DNA from: Pseudomonadota bacterium
GTDB taxonomy: Bacteria > Pseudomonadota > Alphaproteobacteria > Rhizobiales > Xanthobacteraceae
Assembly: GCA_023430245.1 (NCBI GenBank)
Contig: JAEZBA010000386.1
Location: 1-5,755, forward strand
Reading direction: 5' to 3'
Length of the DNA stretch: 5,755 bases
Of this stretch, positions 1-5,755 are shown one piece after another. Numbering within the stretch: position 1 is the stretch's first letter; every line of letters begins with the position of its first letter. The position numbers were made by a program, and so were the translations under genes. Under the pieces are notes generated by a model. That model ran no database searches. It was not told the DNA's origin and saw nothing but the letters and a program-made list of their open reading frames with translations.

Positions 1-1375
1 GAAGCAGGGCGCGCGCGCAGAGTTGCGGGTGCGGCCGAGTGTGCAGGGTGCGGCCGTGGTGCTGGAAAACAAGACCGGGCGCATCCTGGCGATGACCGGC
101 GGTTTCTCCTATCCGCAAAGCCAGCTCAATCGTGCCGTCCAGAGCGTGCGCCAGCCCGGTTCGACGCTGAAGCCGGTCACCTACCTCGCGGCTCTACGCA
201 ATGGCCTGCAACCGAACACGCTGGTGATGGACTCGTCGATCGTGCTGCCGCCGATCGGTCAGCCGAACAGCACTCGCGCAAAGGATTACTGGGCGCCGCG
301 CAATGCCGGCGGTGGTGAAGGCAGCGCCGTCACGCTGCGCCGCGCACTGGAGGATTCGCGCAATCTAGCAACCGCGCAGTTGATGGCCAACGGCATCGAA
401 AGCAGCGCCGAGCAGGGCCTGGACCGGATCTGCGAGCTTGCCGTCGAAGCGCAGCTCTACAAGGAGTGCGATCGCTTCTATCCGTTCATTCTCGGCGCGC
501 AGCCGCTGCGGATGATCGATCTCGCCGCGTTCTACGCCGCAATCGCCAATGAGGGCGCGCGCCCGGTGCCGCATGTGATCGATTCAATCGAGCAGGGCGG
601 ACGGCAAGTCTTCAAGGCCGACAATAATTCCGCCAACTGGATCGGTTCGGTCGATCGCGCCTCGTTCTTCCAGCTCAGGTCGATGCTGCAGGGTGTGCTG
701 GCGCGCGGGACCGCAAGGTCGGCGCGGCACCTCGCCACCTATGCCGCCGGCAAGACCGGCACCACCGATAATGAACTCGACGCCTGGTTCGTCGGCTTCA
801 CCAACGATGTAACCGTTGCGCTGTGGGTCGGCTATGACAATGCCGAAGGCCGGCGCACCCTTGGGCGCGGCCAGACCGGCGGGCGCGTCGCTCTGCCGAT
901 GTTCGAGCCGATCCTGGAAGCGGTGTGGCGCACCCATGCGCCGAAGGTCGCGTTGAGCGGTCCCTCACGGGATGCGTTGCGCGAACTGGTGGCGGTGCGG
1001 ATCGATCCGTATACCGGCGATATGGGCCAGGCCGGTGCACAAGGCGGAGGCGCGGTGGAATATCTGAAGCGCGACTCGGTCGGCGGAATCGCCGATACCC
1101 GCTACAAGATCGTTTCGCGCGGCGACAATTACTACATGTACCGTGGCGGCGATGGATACGAAGAGGATGGCAGCCCGGTGCAACGCTGGCCCTATGACAG
1201 CCGCTACGGCACGCGCGATATTTATCCGCCGCAATCGGGTTACAATTCCGGATATTACTACGGCCCGCGGGTGCAACCGCGCTCGCCGGAGTTTCCGGAA
1301 GACTACCGCCCGGGCGCTCCGCGCCGAATCGATCCGGACTATTTCTTCGGATTTTTCGGGCGCAGACCCTATTGA
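1..1375 (+). CDS. Class A penicillin-binding protein (PBP1A-like), C-terminal part; 5' end outside window
   Basis: This is the transpeptidase half of a bifunctional peptidoglycan synthase, which cross-links stem peptides on the periplasmic face of the inner membrane. The reading frame is open from base 2, so the 457 visible residues are a 5'-truncated gene. The glycosyltransferase domain and membrane anchor expected of the family lie upstream. All three penicilloyl-transferase motifs are present: SxxK as STLK at 161-172 (acylated serine 161-163), SxN as SRN at 356-364, and KTGTT at 752-766. Their order and spacing fit a working enzyme. After the domain, residues coded by 1127-1372 form an 82-residue low-complexity tail with 14 Tyr plus many Arg, Pro and Gly, ending FFGFFGRRPY. 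Stop is TGA at 1373-1375. The next gene starts 10 bp later on the same strand. Family assignment is firm; the subclass (1A versus other class A types) is less certain because the N-terminal half is not visible. Confidence 0.93.
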   Translation, partial: KQGARAELRVRPSVQGAAVVLENKTGRILAMTGGFSYPQSQLNRAVQSVRQPGSTLKPVTYLAALRNGLQPNTLVMDSSIVLPPIGQPNSTRAKDYWAPRNAGGGEGSAVTLRRALEDSRNLATAQLMANGIESSAEQGLDRICELAVEAQLYKECDRFYPFILGAQPLRMIDLAAFYAAIANEGARPVPHVIDSIEQGGRQVFKADNNSANWIGSVDRASFFQLRSMLQGVLARGTARSARHLATYAAGKTGTTDNELDAWFVGFTNDVTVALWVGYDNAEGRRTLGRGQTGGRVALPMFEPILEAVWRTHAPKVALSGPSRDALRELVAVRIDPYTGDMGQAGAQGGGAVEYLKRDSVGGIADTRYKIVSRGDNYYMYRGGDGYEEDGSPVQRWPYDSRYGTRDIYPPQSGYNSGYYYGPRVQPRSPEFPEDYRPGAPRRIDPDYFFGFFGRRPY

Positions 1376-1385
1376 GCGGCATGGA

Positions 1386-2390
1386 ATGAGACTTCGATCA
1401 GCCTTCTTTTGCGCCGCCATTGTCCTGGCGCTCGGCACCCCTGCGCTTGCGCTGGACTTCAAGCTCGAACAGGTGCCGTCGCTTGCATCCGCTCCGGTCG
1501 AGAAGCTGAAGCCCCGCACCATCATCTTTTCCGAACAGCGCGCCGACAGCGCGACCGATGCGGCGAACGAACTGGTCCCGTTCGAGGAATGGACCCGCAA
1601 GCAGCCGCTGCAGCACCGCTTTCTGTCGCTGTTCCCTGAATTCAGGGAGCCTGCGGGGGTGAAGCTGTCCATGTATGTGGCGGAGGCCCGGTTCGGCATG
1701 TCGAAACATGCAAAGGCTTTCGACCTGTCACGCTATGCCAGCCTCGCCTTCCTCGAGAAGCTGGACCCGGCGATCAAGCACCGCGCCATCGCCGCCGCCG
1801 ATGCGATGCCGAACAAGGGCAAGGACAAGCCGGCGGCTTCGAACCCGTTGCCCGGACGTGGCTGGTGCGAGGATGCCGCGGGCTGCTTCGAGTCCCGTTA
1901 CAAATTCGAGGGGCGCATCCCCGCCGGCATTCTGCTCGTCAACAAGCTCCGGGACGAGACCAAGAAACCGATTCCGGATTTCATCGAATTCCAGAGCGAG
2001 ATTCGCCTGCATTCGCCGGGCGACCCGCTTCTCGCGGAACTGGCGACCTTCACCGGGATTGCGACGCCGGTTTCGGGCGCTTTCGAGCAGAGCATTTTCT
2101 GGGTCAACCAGGTGATCCATTCCGGCAAGATACTGGCCGTCATCCAAGAACATCCATCCGAGCCGAAGGCATCGATCGCGACCGTCTATCTGGCGCTCGC
2201 GATCCGCAGCGACATGCTCACGAAGCAGCGTGATTTCCTGAAGGCGCCAATCCTGCGCAATCTTGTCCCGGCGCAATTGCTGCTGGGTCGCAGCTCCTTC
2301 AACAATGGCGATTCCATCAGCGCCGGGCTGCCGCAATTCGCACGCAGCCGGATCAAGGCCATCGCAGCAATGATCGAACAGGAGCGATAA
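1386..2390 (+). CDS. Exported protein of unknown function, downstream of PBP
   Basis: I do not recognise a family in this 334-residue protein. The reading frame is open further upstream, but the ATG at 1386 is chosen because it starts a clean Sec signal peptide: Arg2 and Arg4, a hydrophobic core (FFCAAIVLAL), then TPALA with likely cleavage after residue 22 before LDF. Upstream starts would bury this signal and overlap the PBP gene. A weak Shine-Dalgarno-like GAGCGG sits at 1374-1379, 6 nt before the ATG. The mature part has no further membrane segment and looks soluble and periplasmic. Two cysteines (Cys161, Cys167, in WCEDAAGCF) could form a disulfide. A Lys/Pro-rich stretch precedes them (about residues 141-158), and the C-terminal half is mixed hydrophobic/charged (SIFWVNQVIHSGKIL near 236-250). 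The 10-bp gap to the PBP gene suggests one operon and a possible envelope role; that role is inference only. Confidence 0.85.
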   Translation: MRLRSAFFCAAIVLALGTPALALDFKLEQVPSLASAPVEKLKPRTIIFSEQRADSATDAANELVPFEEWTRKQPLQHRFLSLFPEFREPAGVKLSMYVAEARFGMSKHAKAFDLSRYASLAFLEKLDPAIKHRAIAAADAMPNKGKDKPAASNPLPGRGWCEDAAGCFESRYKFEGRIPAGILLVNKLRDETKKPIPDFIEFQSEIRLHSPGDPLLAELATFTGIATPVSGAFEQSIFWVNQVIHSGKILAVIQEHPSEPKASIATVYLALAIRSDMLTKQRDFLKAPILRNLVPAQLLLGRSSFNNGDSISAGLPQFARSRIKAIAAMIEQER

Positions 2391-2404
2391 AAGCCGCGCT
2401 TTTT
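2389..2404 (+). terminator. Short U-tailed hairpin at the end of the PBP operon
   Basis: AAAAGC (2389-2394) and GCTTTT (2398-2403) are perfect inverted repeats around a 3-nt CGC loop, and the T run extends to 2404. The hairpin overlaps the TAA stop (2388-2390) of the exported-protein gene. The stem has only two G:C pairs, so it would be a weak intrinsic terminator. Because its A/T arms are symmetrical, it would read as U-tailed in both directions and could also serve the convergent gene ending at 2452. Confidence 0.4.
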
Positions 2405-2415
2405 AGGTAATGTGC

Positions 2416-2454
2416 TAGGCGCCGGGAGGCGTCGTCTTCGCCGAGACGCGCCTA
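2416..2454. repeat. Inverted repeat in convergent intergenic region
   Basis: TAGGCGC (2416-2422) is perfectly inverted as GCGCCTA (2448-2454). An alternative, mutually exclusive inner pairing is GCGTC (2429-2433) with GACGC (2445-2449). The right arm includes the stop codon (2452-2454) of the minus-strand GlcG-like gene. No T run follows on the plus strand, so this is not a classical intrinsic terminator there. On the minus strand the hairpin follows that gene's stop and could help block read-through or protect the mRNA 3' end. The role is inferred from position only. Confidence 0.35.
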
Positions 2455-2892
2455 CGGCACCTGATCCTCCGCGCCGAGACCCCTGAGGGCGGCGCGCGCG
2501 ACTTCCACATCCTGTGCGCCGGTGCCGGAGCCGACCCCGACAGCGCCGACGCAGACGCCATCGATGATAATCGGCAAGCCGCCCTCGAGATTGGTCAACC
2601 TTCCGCCTGCCGCGATTGCCAGCTTCACCTCGAGCGCGGGATCGAGCCGCGAGGTCGGTTGCCGGTGGGAGGCGGCGGTGATCGCCTTGCTCTTCGAGGT
2701 CTCGGCAGAAAGCAGCTTGGCGCCGTCCATGCGAATATAGGCCAGCATGTTGCCGCCGTCGTCGACGATGGTGATGTTCTGCGGCACGCCTAGCTCCTCG
2801 GCCTTGGCGATTGCGGCCTGCAGCGCGATCATGGCTCCGTGATGCGTCAGCTTCAGAAACGGACGGGTTGTGGCGGTCTGTTGTTTCGTCAT
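2452..2892 (-). CDS. GlcG/HbpS-like (DUF336) small heme-binding-family protein
   Basis: This 146-residue protein matches the GlcG/HbpS family (PF03928), small alpha/beta proteins, some of which bind heme and some of which sit beside catabolic genes. Visible family hallmarks are an N-terminal LTHHGAMIALQAA helix, the strand-turn ITIVDDGGNMLAYIRMDGA with SKSKAITAA after it, and the C-terminal GGLPIIIDGVCVGAVGVGSG followed by QDVEVARAAL. Length is normal. There is no signal peptide, so it is probably cytoplasmic. The ATG at 2892 is preferred because it overlaps the TGA of the upstream argE-like gene by 4 nt (ATGA), implying translational coupling. An in-frame ATG at 2904 would add four residues (MDHP), but its GGAGG (complement of 2906-2910) lies only 1 nt upstream of it, too close to work well, whereas it lies 13 nt from 2892. 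Heme binding is a family property and was not seen here. The protein may be an accessory to the deacylase, with unknown activity. Confidence 0.88.
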   Translation of the reverse strand: MTKQQTATTRPFLKLTHHGAMIALQAAIAKAEELGVPQNITIVDDGGNMLAYIRMDGAKLLSAETSKSKAITAASHRQPTSRLDPALEVKLAIAAGGRLTNLEGGLPIIIDGVCVGAVGVGSGTGAQDVEVARAALRGLGAEDQVP

Positions 2893-4073
2893 CGGGTGAT
2901 CCATTCCTCCGCGGGCCTGCCGAGTTGTCGTGCTAAACGTTGCATCATGCGGTCGGCTCCGGCCAGTTCATCAATCCCGATCCACTCGCCGGCCTTATGC
3001 GCCCGCGCGATATCGCCGGGGCCGCAGACCACGGTCGGGATGCCGGCCTGTACATACAGGCCGGCTTCGGTACCGAAGCTGACGGTGGTGGCGCTGTCGC
3101 TTGCGTCAGCAAGCCGCTGCGCGGTTGCAACCACGGCACTTTCTGCCGCGGTCGACAGCGCCGGATAAAACGCCATGTCCTCGACCGCGATATCGGCTTC
3201 CGCAGCCTGCACCCTGAGAGACGCGCGTGCCCCGGCGATGGCCGCGTCGGCTTCCGCGAGCAGCGCGTCGACGTCCGTTCCGGGGATATAGCGAATTTCG
3301 AATTCCAGTGTCGCACGATCCGGCACGAAATTGAGCGCGGTGCCGCCATGCAGGGAGCCGACATGGATCGTGGTGTAGGGTGGATCGAAGGCAGTGTCGC
3401 GTTGTCCTGCGTTCGCTGTGCGCAGCGCAAGATCTTCCAGCGCGGTGACGATCCGTGCTGCGGCAAATACCGCATTCGCAGCGCGATGCGGCAGTGCCGA
3501 ATGCCCACCGCGGCCGGTGACGATCACACGGCGTGCAACCTTGCCCTTGTGGGCATAGCCGATCCTCAGTCCGGTCGGCTCGCCGACGATGCAGAGTGCC
3601 GGCTTGACAGCCGCGGCCGCAACTTCGGCAACCAGATCGGGTGCGCCGAGACAGCCGACTTCCTCGTCATACGACAGCGCGATAAGCACCGGCCCCGCGA
3701 CCGCTGCGGCCTTGAAATCCGGAACGTGCGCCAGCACCGAGGCGATGAAGCCCTTCATGTCGGTCGCGCCACGGCCGATGATGCGATTATCGCGCGCGGT
3801 GGCGGTGAACGGCGGACTGGCCCAGTCCTGCCCCGCGACCGGCACCACGTCGGTATGGGCGGACAACACGACACCCGCGCGCTCGGCTGGCCCGATGGTG
3901 GCGAGGATCGACGCCTTGCGTCCAGTGCGATCGGGGATGCGGCGCGACGCGACGCCGTGCCGCGACAGATAGTCCTCGATCCAGGCAACGATATCCAGAT
4001 TGGATTCGCTGCTGACGCTTGCGAAGCCGATCAGACGATTCAGAATTTCAATCGTGCTTTGCTCAGGCGTCAT
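2889..4073 (-). CDS. argE: Acetylornithine deacetylase / M20-family amidohydrolase (ArgE type)
   Basis: This 394-residue cytoplasmic metallohydrolase is full length for ArgE, which removes the acetyl group from N-acetylornithine. The dinuclear metal site expected of M20 enzymes is complete: His73 and Asp75 in SAHTDVVP, Asp105 in RGATDMKG, the Glu137-Glu138 pair in SYDEEVG (base and metal bridge), Glu165 in VGEPTG, and His359 in ARAHKAGEW. GRGGHSALPHRAAN around 187-200 begins the lid/dimerisation domain. The start is well bounded: an in-frame stop lies 12 bp upstream (complement of 4083-4085) with no alternative start codon between. No good Shine-Dalgarno is visible, so the mRNA may be leaderless or nearly so. 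It forms an operon with the GlcG-like gene (4-nt overlap) and is divergent from the DUF1028 gene. With a transporter and DUF1028 protein nearby and no other arg genes, the real substrate may be another N-acyl amino acid. Fold and catalytic type are near certain; the exact substrate is not. Confidence 0.9.
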   Translation of the reverse strand: MTPEQSTIEILNRLIGFASVSSESNLDIVAWIEDYLSRHGVASRRIPDRTGRKASILATIGPAERAGVVLSAHTDVVPVAGQDWASPPFTATARDNRIIGRGATDMKGFIASVLAHVPDFKAAAVAGPVLIALSYDEEVGCLGAPDLVAEVAAAAVKPALCIVGEPTGLRIGYAHKGKVARRVIVTGRGGHSALPHRAANAVFAAARIVTALEDLALRTANAGQRDTAFDPPYTTIHVGSLHGGTALNFVPDRATLEFEIRYIPGTDVDALLAEADAAIAGARASLRVQAAEADIAVEDMAFYPALSTAAESAVVATAQRLADASDSATTVSFGTEAGLYVQAGIPTVVCGPGDIARAHKAGEWIGIDELAGADRMMQRLARQLGRPAEEWITR

Positions 4074-4114
4074 TGTATGGCATCACGATTTCCGAAATAT
4101 CAGGGTTACGCGCC
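4074..4114. promoter_or_regulatory. 41-bp divergent control region between argE-like and DUF1028 genes, with 11-bp palindrome
   Basis: The two start codons are only 41 bp apart and point away from each other, so promoter elements for both must overlap here or lie inside the opposing coding regions. An 11-bp palindrome, ATTTC-C-GAAAT, occupies 4088-4098, near the middle, and stands out as A/T-rich against its surroundings. It is a plausible operator controlling both directions. I do not see convincing -35/-10 pairs. AGGG at 4102-4105 is a weak ribosome-binding site 9 nt before the DUF1028 ATG. The operator role is inference from position and symmetry. Confidence 0.4.
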
Positions 4115-4768
4115 ATGACATATTCGATCGCCGCGCGATGCGACAAGACCGGGGCCTTCGGCATCGCCATTACGTCCTCGTCGATCTGTGTTGCCAGCCG
4201 CTGTGCGTGGGTCAGCCCGCTCGGCAGCGTGTCGACGCAGAACATCACCGATCCGGCTCTCGGACCGGCCGGTCTTGCCCTGCTGCGGCAGGGGCTTGGC
4301 GCCGGCGCGGTGCTGCGGCTCTTGCTTGACGGCACGCCGCAGCCCGACTACCGGCAGATCGGTGTGATCGATCGCTACGGACAGGTGGCGCTGCATTCCG
4401 GCGCCGAAGCACTTCCGGTGGCCGCTGTCGCCGAAGGGCCGTCCTGCATGGCGCTCGGCAATCTGCTCGCTTCGACGGATGTGCCCGCGAGGATGATCGC
4501 GGAATTTGCGGCGGCCGAGGGCGCGCCGCTCGCGGAGCGGCTGATGCGTGCGCTGGAAGCTGGGCTCGATGCCGGTGGCGAAACCGGTGACGAGCATGCC
4601 GCCGGCCTGCATGTTGCCGAGACCTTCGATTGGCCGGTGGTCGATCTGCGGGTCGACTGGCATGACGATCCAATCGGCGAATTGCGCCGGATCTGGGATC
4701 TCTATGCACCGCAACGCGCGGCGTATGAATCGCGAGCGCGCGCGCCCGGCACAGCGCCGGCTTTCTGA
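4115..4768 (+). CDS. DUF1028 family protein (putative Ntn-hydrolase fold)
   Basis: This 217-residue protein has the DUF1028 (PF06267) layout: MTYSIAARCDKTGAFGIAI at the N-terminus, the VSPLGSVSTQNITDPALGPAGL segment typical of the family (about residues 33-54), then ALLRQGL-type helix, QIGVIDRYGQVALHSGAE (about 90-110) and MALGNLLAS. The C-terminus carries VVDLRVDWHDDPIGELRRIWDLY, a common family ending. Structures of family members show an N-terminal-nucleophile aminohydrolase fold, from recollection. Thr2 would become the N-terminal residue if Met1 is removed, consistent with but not proof of a nucleophile. The reaction is unknown. The ATG at 4115 is chosen because it begins exactly at the conserved N-terminus; the frame stays open to 4019, but that extension is antisense to the argE-like gene. 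No signal peptide is seen. The gene is divergent from the deacylase gene and convergent with the transporter ATPase. Family members often occur beside M20 peptidases and ABC importers, which fits a role in amide compound breakdown. Confidence 0.88.
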   Translation: MTYSIAARCDKTGAFGIAITSSSICVASRCAWVSPLGSVSTQNITDPALGPAGLALLRQGLGAGAVLRLLLDGTPQPDYRQIGVIDRYGQVALHSGAEALPVAAVAEGPSCMALGNLLASTDVPARMIAEFAAAEGAPLAERLMRALEAGLDAGGETGDEHAAGLHVAETFDWPVVDLRVDWHDDPIGELRRIWDLYAPQRAAYESRARAPGTAPAF

Positions 4769-4778
4769 GGCCGTCACG

Positions 4779-5755
4779 TCACGCATCGGGTCGCGGAAAG
4801 GCCACCGCATCGTCGCCGGTGATGGCGATGGCGATTTTGGTGCCGACGCCCGATATGCCGGCGGCTTCGCGTGCGGGAAGCCGCATCATCAGGCGGCCGT
4901 TGTCCGCCTCCGGCGCGTCGACATACAGATCGACATGGTCGCCCTGATAGATGCTGGCGCCTACATGGCCCGCGAATGCCGCATCCGCTTCGGAGCCCGC
5001 ATGCAGATGCTCGGGCCGCACGAACAGGTCAACCTGCGCGCCGGGTTGCAGTCCGGCCAATGGTGCTGACGGAACGGCTATTTTCGCGCGCCCAGCCGAC
5101 ACCAGCGCGCCGTCGCCCTGGACTTGATCGAGGGTGGCGCGGATAAGCGAACCCTCGCCGATGAAGGAGGCGACGAAACGATCGGCCGGCCGCCGGTAAA
5201 GCGCTTCCGGGGTATCGATCTGGCAGATGCGGCCCGCGGACATGACGGCGATGCGGTCGGACAGCGACAGCGCTTCGCTCTGGTCGTGGGTCACGAAAAT
5301 CGTGGTCACGCCCAGCCGGCGCTGGATCTCCTTGACCTCGACCTGCATCGAGGCGCGCAGATTCTTGTCGAGCGCGGAGAATGGCTCGTCCAGCAGCAGC
5401 ACCTTCGGTTCGATCACGAGTGCGCGCGCCAGCGCCACGCGTTGCTGCTGACCGCCCGATAATTCACGGGGCTTGCGGCCTTCGTATCCGGACAGCTTCA
5501 TCATCGCCAGGATGTCGGCAACGCGCCGCTTGATGTCGTCCTTTCCGACGCCGCGCGCCTTCAGGCCATAGGCCACGTTATTGGCGACGGTCATATGCGG
5601 GAACAGCGCATAATTCTGGAAGACAATGCCGGTCTGGCGGGCGAAGGCGGGAACGTCGGTAACCAGCGCGCCGTCAATGAAGATTTCGCCCTCGTTCGGA
5701 GCCAGGAACCCGGCCACCAGGTTCAGCAACGTGGTCTTGCCGCAACCCGAGGGGC
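4779..5755 (-). CDS. ABC transporter ATP-binding protein, PotA-like; N-terminus outside window
   Basis: This is the ATPase subunit of an ABC importer, peripheral on the inner face of the membrane. The frame runs off the right edge, so the 324 visible residues begin inside the Walker A motif (PSGCGKTT at 5753-5730); roughly 35-40 N-terminal residues are missing. Other motifs are intact: Q-loop VFQNYALFPHMTV with Gln at 5616-5618, signature LSGGQQQ starting at 5462, Walker B VLLLDEP (5432-5412) with SALD D-loop, and the switch His in FVTHDQSEAL (5346-5348). The ATPase domain is followed by FVASFIGEGSLI and a TOBE_2-type regulatory region with VRPEHL, as in the polyamine/opine/phosphonate (PotA/PotG) family. 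Similarity to this class does not fix the substrate; spermidine/putrescine annotations in this group are often wrong. Permease and binding-protein genes are probably upstream, to the right of the window. The stop (TGA, complement of 4779-4781) lies 10 bp from the convergent DUF1028 stop. Confidence 0.93.
   Translation of the reverse strand, partial: PSGCGKTTLLNLVAGFLAPNEGEIFIDGALVTDVPAFARQTGIVFQNYALFPHMTVANNVAYGLKARGVGKDDIKRRVADILAMMKLSGYEGRKPRELSGGQQQRVALARALVIEPKVLLLDEPFSALDKNLRASMQVEVKEIQRRLGVTTIFVTHDQSEALSLSDRIAVMSAGRICQIDTPEALYRRPADRFVASFIGEGSLIRATLDQVQGDGALVSAGRAKIAVPSAPLAGLQPGAQVDLFVRPEHLHAGSEADAAFAGHVGASIYQGDHVDLYVDAPEADNGRLMMRLPAREAAGISGVGTKIAIAITGDDAVAFPRPDA

Noticed and set aside
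1143..1385. N-terminal extension of the exported-protein gene into the PBP coding region.
   Set aside because: The extension overlaps the PBP gene by over 200 bp and would place 81 residues before a clear signal peptide. The ATG at 1386 explains the sequence better.
798..1699. Long minus-strand open frames (798-1382 and 965-1699) opposite the PBP and exported-protein genes.
   Set aside because: They are antisense to genes with clear motifs or a signal peptide, have Arg/Ala/Ser-rich shadow composition, and have no domain I recognise.
4019..4114. N-terminal extension of the DUF1028 gene to an ATG at 4019.
   Set aside because: The extra 32 residues are antisense to the start of the argE-like gene, and the family N-terminus begins at the ATG at 4115.
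2940..4118. A 392-codon open frame on the plus strand, whose stop overlaps the DUF1028 start as ATGA and would look translationally coupled to it.
   Set aside because: It is exactly antisense to the argE-like gene, which has a complete set of M20 catalytic motifs. The translation is Arg/Gly/Asp-rich with no recognisable domain, typical of GC-rich codon bias. The overlap is coincidental.
4774..4783. Tandem TCACG TCACG at the convergent junction.
   Set aside because: Two copies of a 5-mer in GC-rich DNA are expected by chance, and one copy includes the ATPase stop codon.
4106..4810. A 234-codon minus-strand open frame opposite the DUF1028 gene.
   Set aside because: It is a shadow: Arg-rich with no motif, overlapping the well-supported DUF1028 gene and the end of the ABC ATPase gene.

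Overview
The window is GC-rich with dense, tightly packed genes. Its protein sequences look alphaproteobacterial, most like the Bradyrhizobium/Rhodopseudomonas/Afipia group. That placement is an impression from protein style and base composition, not a search result. There are six protein-coding genes, two of them cut by the window edges. I see no tRNA, rRNA, CRISPR array, insertion sequence or phage gene.

Left block (1-2390, + strand). The C-terminal part of a class A penicillin-binding protein carries a complete transpeptidase active site and an unusual Tyr/Arg/Pro/Gly-rich tail. Ten bases later comes a 334-residue exported protein that I cannot assign to a family. The two look co-transcribed, which suggests a cell-envelope role for the second. 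The block ends in a small U-tailed hairpin at its last stop codon, followed by a second inverted repeat.

Right block (2452-5755). On the minus strand, an M20-family deacylase of the ArgE/acetylornithine deacetylase type overlaps by 4 nt with a GlcG/HbpS-like (DUF336) small protein, forming a two-gene operon. Divergent from argE, across a 41-bp gap, is a DUF1028 (Ntn-hydrolase-fold) gene on the + strand. It converges, with only 10 bp between stop codons, on the ATP-binding subunit of a PotA-like (polyamine/opine/phosphonate-type) ABC importer whose N-terminus lies outside the window. This grouping of importer, amide or deacyl hydrolase, DUF1028 protein and small GlcG-like protein resembles a scavenging or catabolic locus for an N-acyl or amide compound. 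It does not resemble an arginine-biosynthesis locus. The substrate cannot be read from the sequence.

Overall the window is mostly ordinary chromosomal sequence. The points most worth following up are the uncharacterised exported protein behind the PBP, the PBP tail, and the possible catabolic role of the argE/DUF1028/transporter cluster with its very short divergent control region.
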